A stretch of 64,000 bases of DNA. Source: Grifola frondosa (lineage: Eukaryota; Basidiomycota; Agaricomycetes; Polyporales; Grifolaceae). The notes under the pieces are model-generated. The model was given only the letters and a program-made list of their open reading frames with translations. It was not told the origin of the DNA and ran no database searches. The stretch spans positions 868,001-932,000 of the forward strand of contig LUGG01000006.1 in the NCBI GenBank assembly GCA_001683735.1, read 5' to 3'. Below are positions 59,526 to 64,000 of the stretch, one piece after another; position 1 is the stretch's first letter, and each line of letters starts with the position of its first letter. A program made the translations under genes and the position numbers.

Positions 59526-59681
59526 GATGTCTGTAGTTTTTACGCAGCGAAGATGAGGCCAGTACGTGTCGACAGACTTAGGCCAGCACCGGATGGGGTC
59601 GAAGAAATATAGCTCGTCGAATTCGAAGCCGGAAAAGGACAAGGAGTGCACGTTCGGGAACAGCTCTACCATGAGCATCAG
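59526..59681 (-). pseudogene. F-box/LRR gene internal fragment
   Basis: The minus strand reads LMVELFPNVHSLSFSGFEFD then ELYFFDPIRCWPKSVDTYW and KTTDI, almost identical to the segment at about 44060-44205 of the plus-strand F-box/LRR gene. Similarity ends on both sides. Its position upstream of the minus-strand MACPF gene mirrors the F-box gene upstream of the plus-strand MACPF copy, so both appear to be parts of one inverted duplication. Confidence 0.72.
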
Positions 59682-60128
59682 CAAAAAGTCGCCCAGACGG
59701 CAACTCCTGCAAGCGCTTACCGGCATCCTTAATCCGGCAGCTTCCGGCAGTCGACGACATGAGGTTACCAGACGTCGCGCGCTTGCCGGTGCTTACCAGC
59801 GACTGGCGGAGTCCGGTACGCAGAATACCAGTGAGTGTAAGAGTACATGTACTGTAGAGTTCCGGTAGTATATTATATTCAACTGTAGTTGGACATAAAC
59901 ATTTCCACCGTCAAATATCATCAATGACAAAGGTCATTAGTACTAGTAGCAGGTCCCTCCATCTGAGGTTGAAATTTACATAGATTATGTACTTGTGCTA
60001 ATTCGGAGGACCTACAGTAGTACCACAGTGAGAGCACACATTATATGTATAACCATTCTTGCATGAGAACAGTATGTTCACTACATGTGCAGACTCCCCC
60101 GTTGAGCGAGCACACCTTCCTCACCTGT

Positions 60129-60342
60129 CATCAGCAAAATCTCAATTTAACTTATCATACTTTTTGTCTCTTAATTGCTCTTAAATGCACTTATAAAAAC
60201 CCTTATGAGATCTGTTTTATCTCTTAATTGCTCTTTTTGTTCTTAATTCAGAAGAAAAAGAGATATAAGATCTAAAAGTAAGTTCATAAGGGTTCATTTA
60301 AGAGAAAAAAGTATGATAAGTCAAATTGAGATTTTGCTGATG
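60129..60342. repeat. Imperfect palindromic (MITE-like) hairpin element
   Basis: The left end starts CATCAGCAAAATCTCAATTT and the right end is its reverse complement with few changes. The outer about 46 bases of each arm pair with about two mismatches (60129-60174 with 60297-60342); the inner part is looser, with an indel and shared CCCTTATGA and AGATCT blocks. It is very A+T-rich and has no coding capacity. This is the form of a small non-autonomous DNA element or a foldback repeat. No clear target-site duplication is seen. Confidence 0.75.
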
Positions 60343-62210
60343 GTGCGAATACCCCACCTTGTGCCTCCTCTCCGAGCAAATGATCCACTGCAGCATCCTC
60401 ACAGCGACATCGGCATGGGTGCCAGATTGTGTGGGCTGACCGGGCGTCAGCACGAATGGTGGCGTCTCTGTTGACGTGGTGTGCAGGGTGCACTGGAGAC
60501 GTGGCAGCGCCGTGCTGGAGCTACTGTTGCACGAGGCATGTGGAGTGGGACTTGGCCATGTGTTGTTGATGCAGTGGGGCTGTCCAATGGTGTGTGCGAA
60601 GGTGGGGCACAGAGCTCTGGAGGGCTGAGTGCGGGGGCAATGCGAAGGATGCGGCGGGTGAATGGCCACTGAGTCAATGACGTAGATGCACCAGTGAGTA
60701 CTTGCTTCGAAGCAGTGGTGGATTTGAAATGTGCGTACAAAGGACCACAACATGTCTTTGTCATGTTTCAACATCTCTTGACTCCATACTCACACCTCTA
60801 TCTTGTCCTTTATCTTATCTCTGCCAGCTTGTTACACCAGTCCTTGTAAGCAATCCGAAGTATGAATCACCATTTGTTATGTTAATTCTTATTTGCTACC
60901 CTTAGACTTGCTGGATGGTGCTCATAAGGTGAGTATATGCAGATTGTAACAGTGCACTTATTGACCATTAACCCACAGATATCTTCTTCCCGGCTCATAG
61001 TTGTTGCCACGGGCCGGGGTTAGTTCACAGTGTAGCTTCTATGCATATATCTATTTAGATTATTAGGTGTATTTATCAAGTAAATGAATATCAGTGTTAT
61101 CTGTCCTTATCGGAGATTGAGCCATAGGCTTCACCTGGTTGGCTGTGTTTTACTGTAGCTGGCTGCACATGCATACTGAGCTGGCCATACCTTACTATAA
61201 CTGGCCACATGCCTCTACTGGGCTGGCCGGAGCTTATCGTACCTTGCCGTAGCTTGCCATATGGTAGTGTAAAGCTGGCCATAGCTTATCGGGCCACCAT
61301 CAGACCCTTAGCAGATCCGGGCAGGGCCACCGTACTGGCACCTTCTGCCAGTAGGTAAACCCTCCTGATAAATACTAGTAAGATTACGCTAGAATATATT
61401 CAATTATGAAGATTATATTCTAATATATTCTACTTTAAGTGGGGCAACTTTTCGCTGATAAGGCACATGGGGAGCTACACTGCCAGACATTCAATTGGGG
61501 AAATCCGGTGGATTTGTGTGATTGCAAATATCTGTTAGTAAAATCCTATGGTTATCCTTCGGTCAACAATCACCACGAAAAACCATTAGTATAGATAGCA
61601 TAATTTTACAATCCGGCTTCCCAAGCATATCCGAGTTAGGCACAGGGTCATATGATGTTTTGACTTAGAGAGGAGATTTTGGTCATTGCTCACTCATATG
61701 GTGCTCACTGTCTTCAAATACATTGCAAAAGCATCCTTATCATCCTTATAAATGTCTCAACAAGAGCTCTGAAATCTCCAACATATAGCAAATATGTTTT
61801 AATTGAAATGTCTCATTACTTATGCTGTAAATATCAGTATTTACCCTATTGCCATGATAAGGTATTGAGTTCTGGAAGTGTAATATATGTACTTCTCAGC
61901 AGTACTTGTCTCTCTTGCTCACATTATGACATGAAGATTCAGTTGAGCACATCCATCTTATATGCCAGTGCGACAGGATAGAGCTGCTGTCTAGTCCATT
62001 TGGACTCGAAGCTTCTACACAGCATCACTCTGATGAGATTGAACCACTCAGCTTGTCACACCCCACATACATCCCGCTGAACCAGTCCCATCATGTCGAA
62101 CGTAGATTTCAGTTGGATGGGTGTGTCTGTGTCATATGTCTCATGAGGGATGGGTGCATCCATCACATAGACAGGTGCATCTGTCTCATTAATTATATAA
62201 TTAATGATTA
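60343..62210. other. Repeat-like intergenic region
   Basis: 60350-60670 is GC-richer and open on the minus strand (Pro/Ser/Thr/His-rich, no family seen). 60900-62200 is A+T-rich with scattered short repeats such as TATATTCTA near 61390-61432. No gene is recognised. Confidence 0.4.
61129..61297. repeat. Degenerate tandem repeat of a GCTGGCCATA-like unit
   Basis: Variants of AGCTGGCCATA, AACTGGCCACA, GGCTGGCCGGA and AGCTTGCCATA recur about every 20-30 bases, often followed by C-TTA-C or CTTATC. The units are diverged and unevenly spaced, so this is an old minisatellite. Confidence 0.5.
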
Positions 62211-62300
62211 AAAATGCAACAGGGAGAACTTGAACCCATGACTTCCCACAACATGCAAGTGCAACATGTTCATGCAACTAACCACTACACCACAAAGGCT
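62211..62300 (-). repeat. tRNA-like sequence with Pol III boxes (SINE head or tRNA relic)
   Basis: On the minus strand TGGTGTAGTGGTTAGT resembles a tRNA D arm and A box, and GGGTTCAAGTTCTCCC a T arm and B box; a T5 terminator follows at once (62215-62211). An anticodon-like hairpin AACATG/CATGTT lies between. The ends do not pair as an acceptor stem, so it is not a working tRNA. Such sequences are typical of tRNA-derived SINE heads. Confidence 0.6.
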
Positions 62301-62493
62301 TTATAATTATTATATTCATCATAATTTATAACATCTATATTCATCATGCCACTCAAATGTTCTGCTCAATATCTCCTTCAAATATTCATTAAATCTCTTC
62401 ATTTTTTCACTTTCTTGATCATATATATTTTTTATTATTCTGAATTTTATTAAGCAAAATATCTTATGAAAAGTATACCATTTCTGAAGACTG

Positions 62494-62810
62494 TGTAACA
62501 ATTTTCGTCCCTTTTTTGGTCATAGACGCTGGGTTAGATGCTGATATGTGATGTGTTGATCATGTGATGAGTCAGATGACAAAGATGTTATCTTGATTAG
62601 TCAAAGGACAGACAATGAATAAGCTAGAAGGGTGGAAATAAGCCATTGTATGTACAAATATTGAATGTTATTTAAAGATTGATTGTACGCTCTTGAAACT
62701 TCAACTCATTCAACTTCATTGAATGCTTTATTGACTGTTTTAGTAATCAATGTGTACTAAACTAGCAGTCAGGAGTAAGCCTACTTGTCAGCTTGGGCTA
62801 GTTTGTAACA
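62494..62810. mobile_element. Candidate solo LTR
   Basis: A 317 bp stretch starts TGTAACA and ends TGTAACA, so it has TG...CA ends. It contains a possible TATA-like GTTATTTAAAG near 62670. No second LTR, primer-binding site or flanking duplication is evident. The match may be chance. Confidence 0.25.
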
Positions 62811-64000
62811 GGTTGATGGATATAGACTTAGCCACACTGCTAAATACCAGATGAAATCTGAAGCTTATTGTAGTTCAAGCATGATGAAGTCACACACCAT
62901 CAGATCAGGCATTGGAAGGCCGATATTTCATATTTCCTTTTTTAAATAGTTCACCATAGTTCATTGCCGCTCACATATACTACACACTATGTCTGTGTAC
63001 ATATTCTACAGTCTCACTTTCTCTCTATGTTCTGTCAGCTTGACCTTCTTGAAAGCTCAGGGTACCATCATATTTTACAATGTTTATGGTGAAACAATCC
63101 ATCTAGTAATCACTTCAGAGCACATATGACAATACTGTACATTACAAACCAAATTGGCACCAGGTGTGACATGTGACATGCTGCATCTGATCCGGTGCTG
63201 CAATGTGAACCAGTGGGACATGTGATGAATGGCATGAGACAGTAGGGAAGGTTGTTGCACTGCAGGCACGGTAAATTTTGAGGTGGGTCATACACAGCGG
63301 TGAAGCCTCTTGTGACCTGCAACCAGTACCAAAATCTGGTGCATTGTGGGTGGGTGTGCCCTGTGACCACCACTTTGGTCTGTAATGTATGGTATTCATG
63401 GGTGGCTGAAACATTTCCTCCATCCCTTCCAAATGGAATTTGCCCCAAATTTTGAGCTGATTTTCATGGTGTATTTTTATGTATTGGGCTTGAAAATCAG
63501 CCATAAATCATGCTTATCAGAGAAGAACCCATATGGTGGAAGCAGAGAAAAACATATGGTGGCTAAAATCAAAATATACCAAATATGATATATTTTCACA
63601 ACATATGACCAATGCTATATCTGGTGAAAACCTGGCAACATATGAATATGGTGTCGGATAGACAAATCGTGCACAGTGTTGTGACACCGTGCCAAGAACA
63701 GTGTTCATTTCTTGTTCTGTATGTCTTACATCTTGTTCTCTTCCTTATTTAGATACAGTTGCTACTCAATGCCATCAGTTATTACCGGCATCCGCATGTA
63801 CCAATAGATACTATTCCTTTTGTTTTCTGCATTCCTACCCTTCATTGGATTTATTTGCTCGTCACCCAGCCGCATAATAGCTATATAGTTCCTGTATTCT
63901 TGTCCTGACACCTCAGTTCACTCCGATGCTGACTGAGGTGTGTATACCACTCATTACCTTATGCTTTTCTTTCTTACGTACAAACTACTTATAGAACACT
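62811..64000. other. A+T-rich repeat-like right edge
   Basis: No gene is recognised. Short open frames on the minus strand at 63084-63504 overlap in several frames and look non-coding. The motif CATATGGTG recurs around 63528-63560. The region is probably old transposon sequence. Confidence 0.4.

Noticed and set aside
60298..60774. Minus-strand frame as a retrotransposon Gag
   Set aside because: It is Pro/Ser/Thr-rich but has no zinc knuckle, protease or neighbouring polymerase sequence.
1..64000. CRISPR arrays, operons and bacterial-type defence systems
   Set aside because: Nothing of the kind is present; introns, nuclear tRNA structure and gene families show a eukaryotic nuclear genome.

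Overview
The window is nuclear DNA from a filamentous basidiomycete, most likely a mushroom-forming agaricomycete. Genes lie densely on both strands and are cut by many 48-65 nt GT-AG introns (a few GC-AG). Several families are typical of this group: DUF6534-like membrane proteins, F-box/LRR proteins, short BTB proteins, an RCC2-type protein fused to a PHD finger, a MEF2/Rlm1-type MADS factor and a MACPF protein. All annotation comes from reading the sequence; no search was run.

Layout. 0-12.5 kb holds housekeeping genes: an intron-containing tRNA-Pro(AGG), squalene synthase (ERG9), the RCC2-PHD protein, a large Cys-rich protein with a possible AlkB-like end, and trimethylguanosine synthase (TGS1). 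12.7-18.4 kb is more accessory: an F-box relic, a UstYa-like pseudogene with two in-frame stops, and an intact F-box/LRR-like gene. 18.6-25.3 kb is a tight + strand run: a POM34-like nuclear pore protein, a NOP8/NOL8-like RRM protein and a multi-pass M28 metallopeptidase. 26-32.2 kb has a P450 pseudogene, a BTB gene and the MADS gene, which has a 759 nt intron. 36.6-45 kb has a second BTB gene in inverse orientation, a DUF6534-like gene, two head-to-head small membrane proteins and an F-box/LRR gene.

45-59.7 kb is the most dynamic part. A degenerate + strand MACPF copy and an intact - strand MACPF copy form an inverted duplication that also carries F-box fragments, with an FAD monooxygenase between them. 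From about 59.9 kb to the right edge the sequence is A+T-rich and repeat-like, with a hairpin element, a tRNA-like sequence, a degenerate minisatellite and a possible solo LTR, and no recognisable host gene.

Eight otherwise convincing genes (ERG9, TGS1, NOP8-like, M28 peptidase, one BTB gene, one small membrane protein, F-box/LRR, FAD monooxygenase) each contain a single abrupt frame switch, often beside a short homopolymer, while conserved family sequence continues on the other side. Uncorrected one-base assembly errors explain this better than loss of so many genes, several of them normally essential. By contrast, the UstYa-like gene, the P450 and the + strand MACPF copy carry stops or deletions that look like true decay. 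Genes do not form an operon; the links are shared divergent promoters (10.73-11.08 kb and 41.78-42.20 kb) and local duplication.
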